Below are positions 1 through 6,734 of a DNA stretch of 9,711 bases, one piece after another. The position numbers were made by a program, and so were the translations under genes. How positions within the stretch are numbered: the first letter of the stretch is position 1; each line of letters opens with the position of its first letter. The DNA is from Gallionellaceae bacterium (GTDB lineage Bacteria; Pseudomonadota; Gammaproteobacteria; Burkholderiales; Gallionellaceae), in contig JAUSKS010000010.1 in NCBI GenBank assembly GCA_030646595.1, positions 1 through 9,711 on the forward strand. The letters are read 5' to 3'. The notes beneath the pieces are model-generated. The model searched no databases, was not told the origin of the DNA, and saw only the letters and a list, made by a program, of their open reading frames with translations.

Positions 1-719
1 ATCGCGCTGCCGATGGCAATGCCCCCGTCTGTGGCGGCAACTATATTAAAACTAACTATCTGGACAACGACACCATACACAATATCAATAACACGGACAT
101 CGCTATAGGAAAATTTATTCTGCCACACGAGCATCGCGACGCGAACGGCAATGTCATTCTCACCAGCAATGACCAAATTACTTTTATCACCCAACAGGAT
201 ATTTGGAACGCGATTAAAAAACGCAACGACTTTGACAATTTTGTAACATCGCTATTGAACGATGCTATAGATTGCACCGCCGAGCCCGTCACTCTGGACT
301 TTAGCGGCACGACGCTGACAGCAACATCGGGCGTGTCCGTTAATAACTTAAAAACAGGCAGGGTACCAAAATCCTGCCTTACCCCCACTTTAAATGAAAA
401 TTGGCAAGATAATCTTCTCTACGCAAAATGCACCTCTGCAAACTGCCTAACGGTAAATGGTGGTAGCTGCAATGGAGTAGTTATATTTCCCGGCGAACGC
501 AATACATCTCAAGCCAGAAATACTAATACACAGAAAAACACCTGGAGCAATTACTTAGAAGATACGCCCTCCGCCGCCAACCTTACCACCTTCACGACAG
601 GAGCCACCCCTTTTGCAGGAACTCCCTCTTTTTCAGGTGCTACCGTGTACCTTGGCGTATCCCCCTCGACAGACATATTTGCTTGCATTCCGCCACCTTC
701 ACCCACGCCCTCGCCATGA
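1..719 (+). CDS. Pilus-associated/prepilin-like exported protein, 3' part only
   Basis: The reading frame is open from the window edge (first complete codon at position 3) to a TGA at 717-719, giving about 238 visible residues; the start lies outside. No catalytic motif is visible. The visible part is rich in Asn and Thr and has at least seven cysteines. It contains a stretch around the YAKC, NCLTVNGGSC and FPGERN motifs (about positions 417-501) that I recall from long proteins with prepilin-type N-termini in Betaproteobacteria. It ends in a proline-rich tail (IPPPSPTPSP). The cysteines fit disulfides in an exported protein. Its stop overlaps the start of the next, pseudopilin-like gene (ATGA), so the two are probably co-translated and may form one pilus or pseudopilus complex. 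The N-terminus, which would settle the class, is missing. A TTG at 255 is in this frame but is only an internal codon. Confidence 0.7.
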   Translation, partial: RAADGNAPVCGGNYIKTNYLDNDTIHNINNTDIAIGKFILPHEHRDANGNVILTSNDQITFITQQDIWNAIKKRNDFDNFVTSLLNDAIDCTAEPVTLDFSGTTLTATSGVSVNNLKTGRVPKSCLTPTLNENWQDNLLYAKCTSANCLTVNGGSCNGVVIFPGERNTSQARNTNTQKNTWSNYLEDTPSAANLTTFTTGATPFAGTPSFSGATVYLGVSPSTDIFACIPPPSPTPSP

Positions 720-1486
720 CTCCAAAAAATAAAAACATCGGCTTTTCCCTGGTTGAAATGGCCATCGTATTATTTATTGTGGCGCTGCTGCTGGGCGGCT
801 TATTGCCTACGTTATCCAGCCAGATTGATCTGCAAAAAAGCAAGGAAACCCAGAAAATCCTGGTCGAAGCACAGGATGCGCTGCTGGGCTTTGCCATTGC
901 CAACGGACGACTTCCATGTCCGGCGTTCGGCATAAATATGGGTTTGGAAAGTTTTGCTTCTTCCCCACCTGCCACTACTGCTGGCAATGCAAACAACGGT
1001 ATCTGCCTGGATTTTTTCGATGGCTTCCTGCCCGCAGCCACGCTAGGCCTTGCTCCCGTGGATGCGCAAGGTTTTATGGTTGATGGCTGGGGTAATCGCA
1101 TCCATTATGCAGTGGCTAACAATACCGTAAGTGATGTAAGTAAAACTTTTACCCGCACTGACGGGATGAAGATGGCGACTATGGGGAAAATTGCCGAGAA
1201 GGAACTACTCTATGTGTGCGCAAGTGCAACCGGTATTACCAACTCAGATTGTGGGAGCGCTGCCAAACTCACTGACAAGGCGGTGGCAATTATTTATTCT
1301 TTAGGTAAAAATGGCATCACCACCGGGGCAACTGGAGATGAAGCAGCCAACCCCAATCCCAACAAACCCCATTCCGATGAGGTATTCGTCAGCCATGAAC
1401 AGACCCCTACTTTCGACGACATTGTCGTCTGGCTCTCCCCCAACATATTATTCAACCGCATGGTAGCGGCAGGGAAACTGCCTTAA
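716..1486 (+). CDS. Type IV pilin / type II secretion pseudopilin-like protein
   Basis: The product has 256 residues. It starts with a short basic leader, MTPKNKNIG, followed by FSLVEMAIVLF: a prepilin peptidase site between Gly9 and Phe10, with Glu at mature position 5 and a hydrophobic helix to about residue 31. This is the class III signal of type IV pilins and T2SS pseudopilins. After the helix come ALLGFAIANGRLPCPA (residues 55-70), DGWGNRIHYAV (123-133) and DDIVVWLSPNILFNRM (234-249), which I recall as shared by a family of minor-pilin-like proteins. Cysteines occur at about 68, 97, 168 and 179. The ATG at 716 is chosen over an in-frame TTG at 683 because it puts the leader at normal length and overlaps the upstream stop as ATGA; no Shine-Dalgarno sequence is visible, so coupling is likely. 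The role is a minor subunit of a pilus or secretion pseudopilus in the inner membrane; the partner system is not in the window. Confidence 0.88.
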   Translation: MTPKNKNIGFSLVEMAIVLFIVALLLGGLLPTLSSQIDLQKSKETQKILVEAQDALLGFAIANGRLPCPAFGINMGLESFASSPPATTAGNANNGICLDFFDGFLPAATLGLAPVDAQGFMVDGWGNRIHYAVANNTVSDVSKTFTRTDGMKMATMGKIAEKELLYVCASATGITNSDCGSAAKLTDKAVAIIYSLGKNGITTGATGDEAANPNPNKPHSDEVFVSHEQTPTFDDIVVWLSPNILFNRMVAAGKLP

Positions 1487-1683
1487 TGTTGGGTAGACCG
1501 GCTGCGTGGTGGGGGCGGCACTTTGCCGCCAGCCCGGCGCGCTTCTGACAGGCCAATGGCCACAGCCTGTTTGCGGCTGATTACTTTTTTTCCGGAAGTG
1601 CCGCTCTTGAGTTTCCCGTGCTTGTACTCATCTATGACTTTCTCAACTTTTTGAGATGCCAGTTGACCATATTTTTTAGGCAT
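1483..1683 (-). CDS. Small basic DUF6496-type protein
   Basis: The product has 66 residues and is very rich in Lys and Arg. It has the pattern MPKKYG, then KVEKVIDEYKHGKLKSG, then SRKQAVAIGLSEARRAGGKVP, which matches my memory of DUF6496, a family of short basic proteins of unknown function in many Proteobacteria. No enzymatic motif is visible; the charge suggests nucleic-acid contact, but that is inference. The start is supported by GAGGAAAAAGATC directly before the ATG on the minus strand, a good ribosome binding site. The gene converges on the pseudopilin gene, and the TTAA at 1483-1486 supplies the TAA stop for both strands, leaving no room for a terminator between them. It lies downstream of the ATPase, the cysS remnant and a minus-strand hairpin, so it probably has its own promoter in the A/T-rich stretch around 1728-1765, although no clear hexamers stand out. 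Confidence 0.82.
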   Translation of the reverse strand: MPKKYGQLASQKVEKVIDEYKHGKLKSGTSGKKVISRKQAVAIGLSEARRAGGKVPPPPRSRSTQH

Positions 1684-1702
1684 GATCTTTTTCCTCGCGT
1701 AA

Positions 1703-1727
1703 TTGAAAAGAAGCCCGCAAAGCAGGC
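1703..1727 (-). terminator. Possible Rho-independent terminator upstream of the DUF6496 gene
   Basis: Read on the minus strand, GCCTGC-TTT-GCGGGC (plus 1713-1727) forms a 6-bp stem with one T-G wobble and a 3-nt loop, followed by TTCTTTT. On the plus strand the stem would hold an A-C mismatch and has no T tract, so only minus-strand use makes sense. It would end transcripts coming from the ATPase. Because the cysS 3' remnant lies just before it, it may be the original cysS terminator. The stem is short. Confidence 0.4.
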
Positions 1728-1779
1728 AACCTTAAAATATCCGCTTGGATTTTATTTTTCTGTGGGCTGGCACACACAC

Positions 1780-1878
1780 TCAAGATCGGTGCCACGGGGT
1801 ACCAGCAACGCCGTCCTCCAACACCACGCTTGCAGCTATACATAGCGACATAAGTCTACTGCGCAAGTCGGCATGGTT
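1780..1878 (-). pseudogene. Decayed copy of the 3' end of cysS
   Basis: This minus-strand stretch reads 32 residues ending VVLEDGVAGTPWHRS and then TGA. The intact CysRS in this window ends [15 protein letters not shown] and then TGA. Eight of these 15 residues are identical, and the VLED..AGT.W pattern is typical of CysRS C-termini. At the DNA level the 12-mer GTCCTCCAACAC occurs at 1813-1824 and at 3266-3277, each exactly 33 bp from its stop codon, with no indel between. Further upstream, NHAD (here) matches NYAE of cysS with one extra codon in between; the middle is poorly conserved. No start or ribosome binding site belongs to this piece, and it begins right at the ATPase stop, so it is a remnant rather than a gene. 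It brackets the ATPase together with the true cysS end. Confidence 0.6.
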
Positions 1879-1888
1879 GCCGCCGAGC

Positions 1889-3130
1889 TCATGCGCCCCA
1901 CAAAGTCGAAATCGGCACCGCCCATAGTTGCTTGCCAATCGGCAGGGTATCCTTGCCGTCATAGAGCACGATACCAGCAACAAATTTTTCTCCTGCCAGC
2001 AGGGAGAGCTTTTTCAAGCCGGTCAAGTCGTTTGCGCTGACGCTTGCTGCCGCCTTCACCTCAATACCAGCGACTTGCCCGGCAATATCCTCAATGACAA
2101 AATCGACTTCGACTTGATCCTTGTCGCGATAGGTATACACGGCATAATCCCGCTCCGCCCACGTTGCCTGTTTCAACAATTCAGCATAGACATAACTTTC
2201 CAGCACTCGGCCAAATAATTGACGGTCACGGACGGCGGCCACTTCAGTCAAACCAGTCAATGCACTGAGCAAACCGGAGTCCAGAAATTGCACCTTGGGA
2301 GTTTTGATGATACGACTCAAACGATTGTTCGACCAAGGCTGAACCCGGCGTAGCAGATACATCTGTTCAAACACAGCCAAATATTTATTGGCGGTTTTGC
2401 TGTCCAGCCCAACTTGCCCGCCCAGTTGCGCAAAATTGCACAGTTGGCCCGACATCTGCGCCAATGATTTCAGCAATCGCGGTAACTGATCAAGTTTGTC
2501 TATGCTGGCAATATCGCGCACGTCGCGCTGAATCAACGCATCTATGTATTGCTTCGCCCACGCTGCGCGGCGGCGGGATGCCGCACGGGAAACCGCTTCC
2601 GGGTAGCCGCCACGCAGAATTTTTTCCACTAGCTTATCGCCCATTTGCGCATGATTTGTTTCGGGGATGCGCCCGCTAAAAACGCTGCCTATCCACCTGC
2701 CATTACCGGCCAGCATTTCGCATCCGGCAAGGGGAAGCATGGTCAAGGTTTCCATCCGGCCAGCCAATGAATCTGCCACTGCAGGCAAGGACATCAGGTT
2801 GGCTGATCCAGTCAGCAGGAAACGACCCGGACGGCGATCTTCATCAACCGATTTCTTGATTGCCAGCAACAGTGCGGGAGCGCGCTGCACTTCGTCGATC
2901 ACTGCATGGTCGAGACTGCGTATCAAGCCAACCGGATCCTGACGTGCTGCCAGCAGGGTTAATTCATCATCAAGGGTAATAAATTTCCGGTTCTTTTTGG
3001 CAAATTGGCGCACCAGGGTGGTCTTGCCGACCTGGCGCGGACCGCTCAGCAGCACGACTGGCGTATCCGCCAAAGCCTCCGCGATGCGCGGCTGGATGTA
3101 CCGCGGATACATGTGTGTCCGGTCAGTCAT
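1889..3130 (-). CDS. AAA family ATPase with DUF4143 C-terminal domain
   Basis: The product has 413 residues, normal for the family. Residues 23-135 form an AAA_14-type P-loop domain: Walker A GPRQVGKTT (30-38), Walker B HAVIDEVQRAP (75-85, Asp79/Glu80), and a sensor-like LLTGSANL (105-112). The rest is the DUF4143 region, with a helical part containing LDSGLLSALTG (283-293) and LESYVYAELLK (310-320). It ends in a fold resembling a PD-(D/E)XK nuclease: VEVDFVIED with Asp343, then IEVKA with Glu357 and Lys359, so the expected metal-binding residues are present. The biological role of this family is not settled; it is scattered among genomes and often found in accessory DNA. The start at 3130 has AGAGGA 11 nt upstream; an in-frame ATG at 3112 lacks a ribosome binding site. 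The gene follows cysS on the same strand, with three 22-bp-spaced repeats in the gap, and is followed at once by a cysS remnant, which suggests acquisition. Confidence 0.92.
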   Translation of the reverse strand: MTDRTHMYPRYIQPRIAEALADTPVVLLSGPRQVGKTTLVRQFAKKNRKFITLDDELTLLAARQDPVGLIRSLDHAVIDEVQRAPALLLAIKKSVDEDRRPGRFLLTGSANLMSLPAVADSLAGRMETLTMLPLAGCEMLAGNGRWIGSVFSGRIPETNHAQMGDKLVEKILRGGYPEAVSRAASRRRAAWAKQYIDALIQRDVRDIASIDKLDQLPRLLKSLAQMSGQLCNFAQLGGQVGLDSKTANKYLAVFEQMYLLRRVQPWSNNRLSRIIKTPKVQFLDSGLLSALTGLTEVAAVRDRQLFGRVLESYVYAELLKQATWAERDYAVYTYRDKDQVEVDFVIEDIAGQVAGIEVKAAASVSANDLTGLKKLSLLAGEKFVAGIVLYDGKDTLPIGKQLWAVPISTLWGA

Positions 3131-3170
3131 CAGAAATCTTTTCCTCTTTGCCTTAACGAGGAATATTCTA

Positions 3171-3229
3171 TGTCAATTATGGATTATTTGCACGTCTAAT
3201 ATGGAATATAAGACCGTCCAATATGGAAT
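3171..3229. repeat. Three direct repeats at exact 22-bp spacing upstream of the ATPase
   Basis: On the plus strand, CGTCCAATATGGAAT (3215-3229) and CGTCTAATATGGAAT (3193-3207) differ at one base. A third copy, TGTCAATTATGGATT (3171-3185), matches the middle one at 11 of 15 positions. The period is exactly 22 bp, two helical turns, so a protein could bind all three on one face of the DNA. The 3215 copy contains a small dyad, TCCA-ATA-TGGA. The array fills the gap between the cysS stop (3233) and the ATPase start (3130), lying 41-99 nt before the ATPase ATG, as expected of an operator or activator array. A TTGACA on the minus strand sits inside the third copy (3171-3176) but lacks a good -10 at 16-18 nt. 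Confidence 0.72.
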
Positions 3230-3232
3230 TTA

Positions 3233-4729
3233 TCAAGCCTTGCGCCATGTGGTTCCTGCTGTGCTGTCCTCCAACACAATGCCTGAATCCAGCAATTCCT
3301 TGCGGATGCGGTCAGACTCAGCATAGTTTTTAGCCTGCTTGGCCGCGCTGCGGGCGGCAATTTGCGCATGGATTTGCGCTTCATTCAAATTGCCTGCCGT
3401 GCCATCTTGCAGGAATGTCTGGGCGTCACGCTGCAACAAGCCCAGTGTCGCTGCCAGCGTTTTAAGCTGCATGAGCAGCTCAGGTGCGGCAGTTTTGTTT
3501 GCTTCGTTGGCTAAATCAAATAATACGGCTACCGCTTCAGGGGTGTTGAAGTCGTCATTCATGGCGGCTTGGAAGCGTTGGGCGTGGGGAGTAGTCCAAT
3601 CAACACTACCCTCTCCCCCAACCCCTCCCCCCAGTGGGGAGGGGAGTCTGCCTCCCTCTCCCTTGGGGACTGCGGAAGGGTCGCTGCGAAGCAGCGGGGT
3701 ATCCACCGGCGTACCCCTTGCGGGTGAAGGGATTGAGGGAGAGGGTAACTTCAGCGCCGTATAAAGCCGCGTCAACGCGCTCTTCGCATCATCCAGATGC
3801 GCATCGGAATAATTTAGCTGGCTGCGGTAATGCGCGCGCAAGATAAAAAACCGCACTACTTCTGCATCATATTTTTTCAGCACTTCACGTATGGTAAAAA
3901 AATTGCCCAGGCTTTTCGACATTTTTTCATTGTCTACGCGCACAAAGCCGTTGTGCATCCAATAGTTCACAAATGAACATTTATGCGCGCCTTCGCTCTG
4001 CGCGATTTCATTTTCATGATGCGGGAATTGCAGATCGGAGCCGCCGCCGTGAATGTCGAAGTGTTTGCCCAGAATTTCCGAACTCATGGCCGAGCATTCA
4101 ATATGCCAACCAGGGCGGCCCTTGCCCCATGGGGAAGCCCATTTTACTTCTTCTGCTTCGTCTTCCTTGGCATGTTTCCATAATACAAAATCCAGCGGGT
4201 CATGCTTGCCGTCATTCACATCCACCCGTTCGCCGGCACGTAAATCTTCCAGCGATTTGCCGGATAATTTTCCGTAGCCGGGAAATTTGCGCACTGCATA
4301 GTTCACGTCGCCGTCAGCGGCGCGGTAGGCTAAACCGTTTTTCTCCAATGTCGCAATCATGTCCAACATTTGCGGCACATACTGGGTGGCGCGCGGCTCA
4401 TGGTTTGGCTCCAGCACGCCCAATGCCCGTTCATCTTGATGCATGGCATCAATAAAACGCTGAGTGAGGGCATGGATGGATTCCCCATTCTCGGTCGCAC
4501 GTTTTATTATTTTGTCGTCTATGTCAGTGATGTTGCGCACGTAGCTTACGTCCAGGCCGCTGGCCTTGAGCCAGCGGTAGGCCATGTCGAATACCACCAT
4601 GACCCGCGCATGACCAAGATGGCAATAGTCATATACCGTCATGCCGCACACATACATACGCACCTTGCCGGGCGTGATGGGAATAAAATCCTGTTTGGTG
4701 CGGGTGAGGGTGTTGTAAATTTTTAGCAT
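3233..4729 (-). CDS. cysS: Cysteinyl-tRNA synthetase with an in-frame repeat insertion
   Basis: This cytoplasmic class I synthetase charges tRNA-Cys with cysteine using ATP. The 498 residues start [13 protein letters not shown]. They contain the HIGH motif as HLGH (37-40), the KMSKS motif exactly (269-273), and zinc ligands matching E. coli Cys28, Cys209, His234 and Glu238 at Cys28, Cys212, His237 and Glu241. The C-terminus [16 protein letters not shown] is typical. E. coli CysRS has 461 residues; the excess sits at about 328-374, a Pro/Gly/Ser-rich stretch ([14 protein letters not shown] to GGGVGGEGS) coded by a repetitive element, between the catalytic/stem-contact part and the C-terminal helical region that resumes at [17 protein letters not shown]. 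The start at 4729 (ATG) is chosen over an upstream in-frame GTG at 4750 because it matches the family N-terminus. It lies downstream of glnS on the same strand, separated by an inverted repeat. All catalytic motifs are intact, so the enzyme is probably active despite the insertion. Confidence 0.97.
   Translation of the reverse strand: MLKIYNTLTRTKQDFIPITPGKVRMYVCGMTVYDYCHLGHARVMVVFDMAYRWLKASGLDVSYVRNITDIDDKIIKRATENGESIHALTQRFIDAMHQDERALGVLEPNHEPRATQYVPQMLDMIATLEKNGLAYRAADGDVNYAVRKFPGYGKLSGKSLEDLRAGERVDVNDGKHDPLDFVLWKHAKEDEAEEVKWASPWGKGRPGWHIECSAMSSEILGKHFDIHGGGSDLQFPHHENEIAQSEGAHKCSFVNYWMHNGFVRVDNEKMSKSLGNFFTIREVLKKYDAEVVRFFILRAHYRSQLNYSDAHLDDAKSALTRLYTALKLPSPSIPSPARGTPVDTPLLRSDPSAVPKGEGGRLPSPLGGGVGGEGSVDWTTPHAQRFQAAMNDDFNTPEAVAVLFDLANEANKTAAPELLMQLKTLAATLGLLQRDAQTFLQDGTAGNLNEAQIHAQIAARSAAKQAKNYAESDRIRKELLDSGIVLEDSTAGTTWRKA
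3608..3746. repeat. Structured repetitive element inserted inside cysS
   Basis: The element has imperfect terminal inverted repeats: ACCCTCTCCCCCAACCCCTCC at the left end (3608-3628) and its near reverse complement at 3726-3746, with 18 of 21 positions pairing. Inside are two perfect hairpins, CCCCTCCCC-CCAGT-GGGGAGGGG (3622-3644) and CGCTGC-GAA-GCAGCG (3682-3696). The sequence is much richer in C/G runs than the surrounding cysS. It translates in the cysS frame without a stop as residues 328-374. The first 35 bases closely resemble the repeat at the right end of the window. This CCCTCTCCC...GGGAGAGGG type is known as an intergenic repeat in many Proteobacteria. No transposase is coded within it, so it is MITE- or REP-like and would need help from outside to move. 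Confidence 0.85.
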
Positions 4730-4746
4730 GATTGAAAACCTGTTAG

Positions 4747-4861
4747 CCACAGAGACCCAGTGCTACAGAAACTAGAGACACAGAGAAAAACAAAAAGATT
4801 AAACATACTGATCATCATAATTCCATATATCGGTTTTCTCTGTGCCTCTGTGTCTCTGTGG
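4747..4861. repeat. Inverted repeat of the CCACAGAGAC family between glnS and cysS
   Basis: The left arm starts CCACAGAGAC (4747-4756) and the right arm ends GTCTCTGTGG (4852-4861), an exact 10-bp terminal inverted repeat. A second, inner pair, AGAGACACAGAGAAAAAC (4774-4791) against GGTTTTCTCTGTGCCTCT (4832-4849), pairs at 16 of 18 positions. The A/T-rich loop is about 40 nt (4792-4831). The element takes up nearly the whole gap between the cysS start and the glnS stop, which is 5 bp from the right end. I recall similar sequences as common intergenic repeats in environmental bacteria. In a glnS-cysS transcript it would fold as a long hairpin and could affect RNA stability or read-through. It has no T tract typical of a terminator. 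Confidence 0.8.
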
Positions 4862-4866
4862 TAGAT

Positions 4867-6543
4867 TTAGCCCTGCTCTTGCGTCCAGGAATCCTTCAAT
4901 GTCACTGTGCGATTAAACACCAGTTTTTTGCCGGGTTGATGATCAATACGGTCGGCGCAAAAATATCCCAGGCGCTCGAACTGGTACCGGGTTTCCGGTG
5001 CGGCATCACGTACCGCAGCTTCTACCCAGCCTTGCACCACAGTGAGTGATGCCGGGTTAATAAATTCACAAAAATCCCGCGTCTTGTCACCATCCGGCAC
5101 CGGCACGGTGAACAGCCGATCATACAAACGGATTTCAACGGGCAGCGCATGCTCTGTTGAGAGCCAGTGGATAACACCTTTTACTTTGCGCCCGACCGGA
5201 TTTTTGCCCAGCGTGTCCGCATCAATTGAACAGCGCAATTCTGTCACTTTGCCTGCACTATCTTTTATCACTTCATCACAACGCATCACATAACTGTAGC
5301 GCAGCCGCACTTCGCCGCCTGGTGTCAGGCGCTGCCAGCCTGGAGGTGGGGTTTCGGAAAAGTCGTCAGCCTCTATCCAGATTTCTTTGCTGAACGGCAC
5401 CATGCGGCTACCGAATTGTGGATGATCGGGATGAAATCCGGCTTCGCGCGATGCACTTTCGCCTGCTACAAAATTACTGATCACCACCTTGAGCGGATGT
5501 ACCACGGCCATGACGCGTGGCGCGCGCGCTTCCAAATCTTCGCGCACACATCCTTCCAGCACTGCCATGTCAACTACGTTTTCGCTTTTGGAAATACCGA
5601 TGCGGCGAGTAAATTCGCGTATGCCTTCCGGGGTGTAACCGCGCCGCCGCATACCTATAATGGTGGGCATGCGTGGATCATCCCAGCCCGACACATGCTT
5701 ATCAGTCACCAGCTGTAATAACTTGCGTTTGCTGGTGAGGGTGTAGCGCAATTCCAGGCGCGAAAATTCTATCTGGCGCGGATGGCTGGGTACGCTGAGT
5801 TGATCCAGAACCCAATCGTACAGCGGGCGATGATCTTCAAATTCCAGTGTACACAACGAATGGGTAATTTTTTCCAACGCATCGGAAATGCAGTGGGTGT
5901 AGTCATACATCGGGTAGATACACCACTGGTCACCCGTGCGGATGTGGTGCGCACGGCGGATGCGATAAATGGCCGGATCGCGCAAATTGATATTGCCCGA
6001 TGTCATGTCTATCTTGGCGCGTAACACACGCGCACCGTCGGCAAATTCACCCGCGCGCATGCGCGCGAACAAGTCCAGATTCTCTGCTACTGAACGCTCA
6101 CGATAAGGGCTGGGCTTGCCCGCATGGGTGAGGGTGCCGCGATATTCACGCATTTCTTCGGCGCTGAGGTCATCCACATAAGCTTTGCCTTGTTTGATCA
6201 ACTCAACTGCGAACTGGTACAGCTGCTCAAAATAATCGGAAGCCCAGCGCACCTCGCCCTGCCATTGAAAACCCAGCCAGTGCACATCATCCTGAATGGA
6301 TCGCGCATATTCGTCGCTTTCTTTTTCCGGATTAGTATCATCAAACCGCAGATTGCACTGGCCGTGATAATCCTGCGCCAGGCCAAAATTCAGGCAGATG
6401 GATTTGGCATGACCCACATGCAAATAACCATTAGGCTCCGGCGGGAAGCGCGTCACGATGCCGCTATGCTTGCCGCTGGCCAGATCAGCTTCAATGATAT
6501 TACGGATGAAGTGGGAAACGGGGGCTTGTGCCTTGCTACTCAT
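4867..6543 (-). CDS. glnS: Glutaminyl-tRNA synthetase
   Basis: This cytoplasmic class I synthetase attaches glutamine to tRNA-Gln using ATP. The 558 residues compare with 554 in E. coli. The N-terminal catalytic domain contains [12 protein letters not shown] (34-45, HIGH motif as HVGH), FDDTNPEKE (67-75), and the second signature as LTSKRKL (269-275; E. coli has MSKRKL). The beta-barrel anticodon-binding region runs from about 345 to 545. GlnRS rather than GluRS is shown by the GlnRS-type segments [20 protein letters not shown] (205-224) and GVIHWLS (456-462). The start at 6543 (ATG) gives the usual N-terminus, [31 protein letters not shown] within the first 42 residues; only a weak GAG lies before it. 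The gene is divergent from the TPR operon and upstream of cysS on the same strand. No irregularity was seen. Confidence 0.98.
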   Translation of the reverse strand: MSSKAQAPVSHFIRNIIEADLASGKHSGIVTRFPPEPNGYLHVGHAKSICLNFGLAQDYHGQCNLRFDDTNPEKESDEYARSIQDDVHWLGFQWQGEVRWASDYFEQLYQFAVELIKQGKAYVDDLSAEEMREYRGTLTHAGKPSPYRERSVAENLDLFARMRAGEFADGARVLRAKIDMTSGNINLRDPAIYRIRRAHHIRTGDQWCIYPMYDYTHCISDALEKITHSLCTLEFEDHRPLYDWVLDQLSVPSHPRQIEFSRLELRYTLTSKRKLLQLVTDKHVSGWDDPRMPTIIGMRRRGYTPEGIREFTRRIGISKSENVVDMAVLEGCVREDLEARAPRVMAVVHPLKVVISNFVAGESASREAGFHPDHPQFGSRMVPFSKEIWIEADDFSETPPPGWQRLTPGGEVRLRYSYVMRCDEVIKDSAGKVTELRCSIDADTLGKNPVGRKVKGVIHWLSTEHALPVEIRLYDRLFTVPVPDGDKTRDFCEFINPASLTVVQGWVEAAVRDAAPETRYQFERLGYFCADRIDHQPGKKLVFNRTVTLKDSWTQEQG

Positions 6544-6576
6544 CAGCTCGATTGATTTTCAAAAGAATGGGACAGG

Positions 6577-6607
6577 ATTTTACCCGAAAATTCCCCTGCC
6601 CTCTCAA
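6577..6607 (-). promoter_or_regulatory. Candidate glnS promoter
   Basis: On the minus strand, TAAAAT (plus 6577-6582) lies 34 nt before the glnS ATG and makes a good -10 box. TTGAGA (plus 6602-6607) is a possible -35 box, but the spacing of 19 nt is longer than the optimum of 17. The 191-bp gap between divergent genes must contain a promoter for each side. Confidence 0.4.
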
Positions 6608-6660
6608 ATCGAAGTGCGGATCACCGCTTATCCAATAGCAATGAAACAAATTGGCAGATT

Positions 6661-6669
6661 TGATAGAAT
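6661..6669 (+). promoter_or_regulatory. Candidate extended -10 promoter for the TPR operon
   Basis: TGATAGAAT is an extended -10 motif (TG-n-TAGAAT). No convincing -35 lies 17 nt upstream (the bases there read ATGAAA), which an extended -10 can tolerate. Transcription would begin near 6676, leaving a leader of about 59 nt before the ATG at 6735. Confidence 0.35.
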
Positions 6670-6734
6670 CCGACAAACCCTACATTTGGGCTACTGGTCT
6701 CAACCCTACAAAACCATCAATCTGGGAAACAAAA

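Noticed and set aside
640..1101. Open frame on the minus strand opposite the pseudopilin gene
   Set aside because: The plus-strand frame has a clear prepilin leader and conserved motifs; the minus frame has none.
1739..1760. Plus-strand hairpin ATCC-GCTT-GGAT followed by T-rich sequence as a terminator
   Set aside because: The stem is only 4 bp and no plus-strand gene reads into it; probably A/T-rich chance sequence.
1889..3130. The ATPase as part of a toxin-antitoxin or defence operon
   Set aside because: It has no partner gene on the same strand besides cysS, and no defence-associated domain is nearby; the family role is unsettled, so no such claim is made.
3171..3229. The 22-bp spaced repeats as a small CRISPR array
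   Set aside because: Only three copies of a 15-bp motif with 7-bp gaps; no room for spacers and no cas genes nearby.
3973..4455. Long open frame on the plus strand opposite cysS
   Set aside because: It lies wholly antisense to a certain synthetase gene, has no recognisable motif, and its composition follows from the codon use of the opposite strand.
4730..4750. GTG start of cysS seven codons upstream
   Set aside because: The family N-terminus [10 protein letters not shown] begins at 4729, and the extension overlaps the end of the inverted repeat.
6124..6555. Long open frame on the plus strand opposite the 5' end of glnS
   Set aside because: It is antisense to the catalytic domain of GlnRS, with no family resemblance and no ribosome binding site.
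6651..6734. N-terminal extension of the TPR protein from a TTG start
   Set aside because: It would bury a good signal peptide 28 residues inside the protein; the ATG at 6735 fits better.
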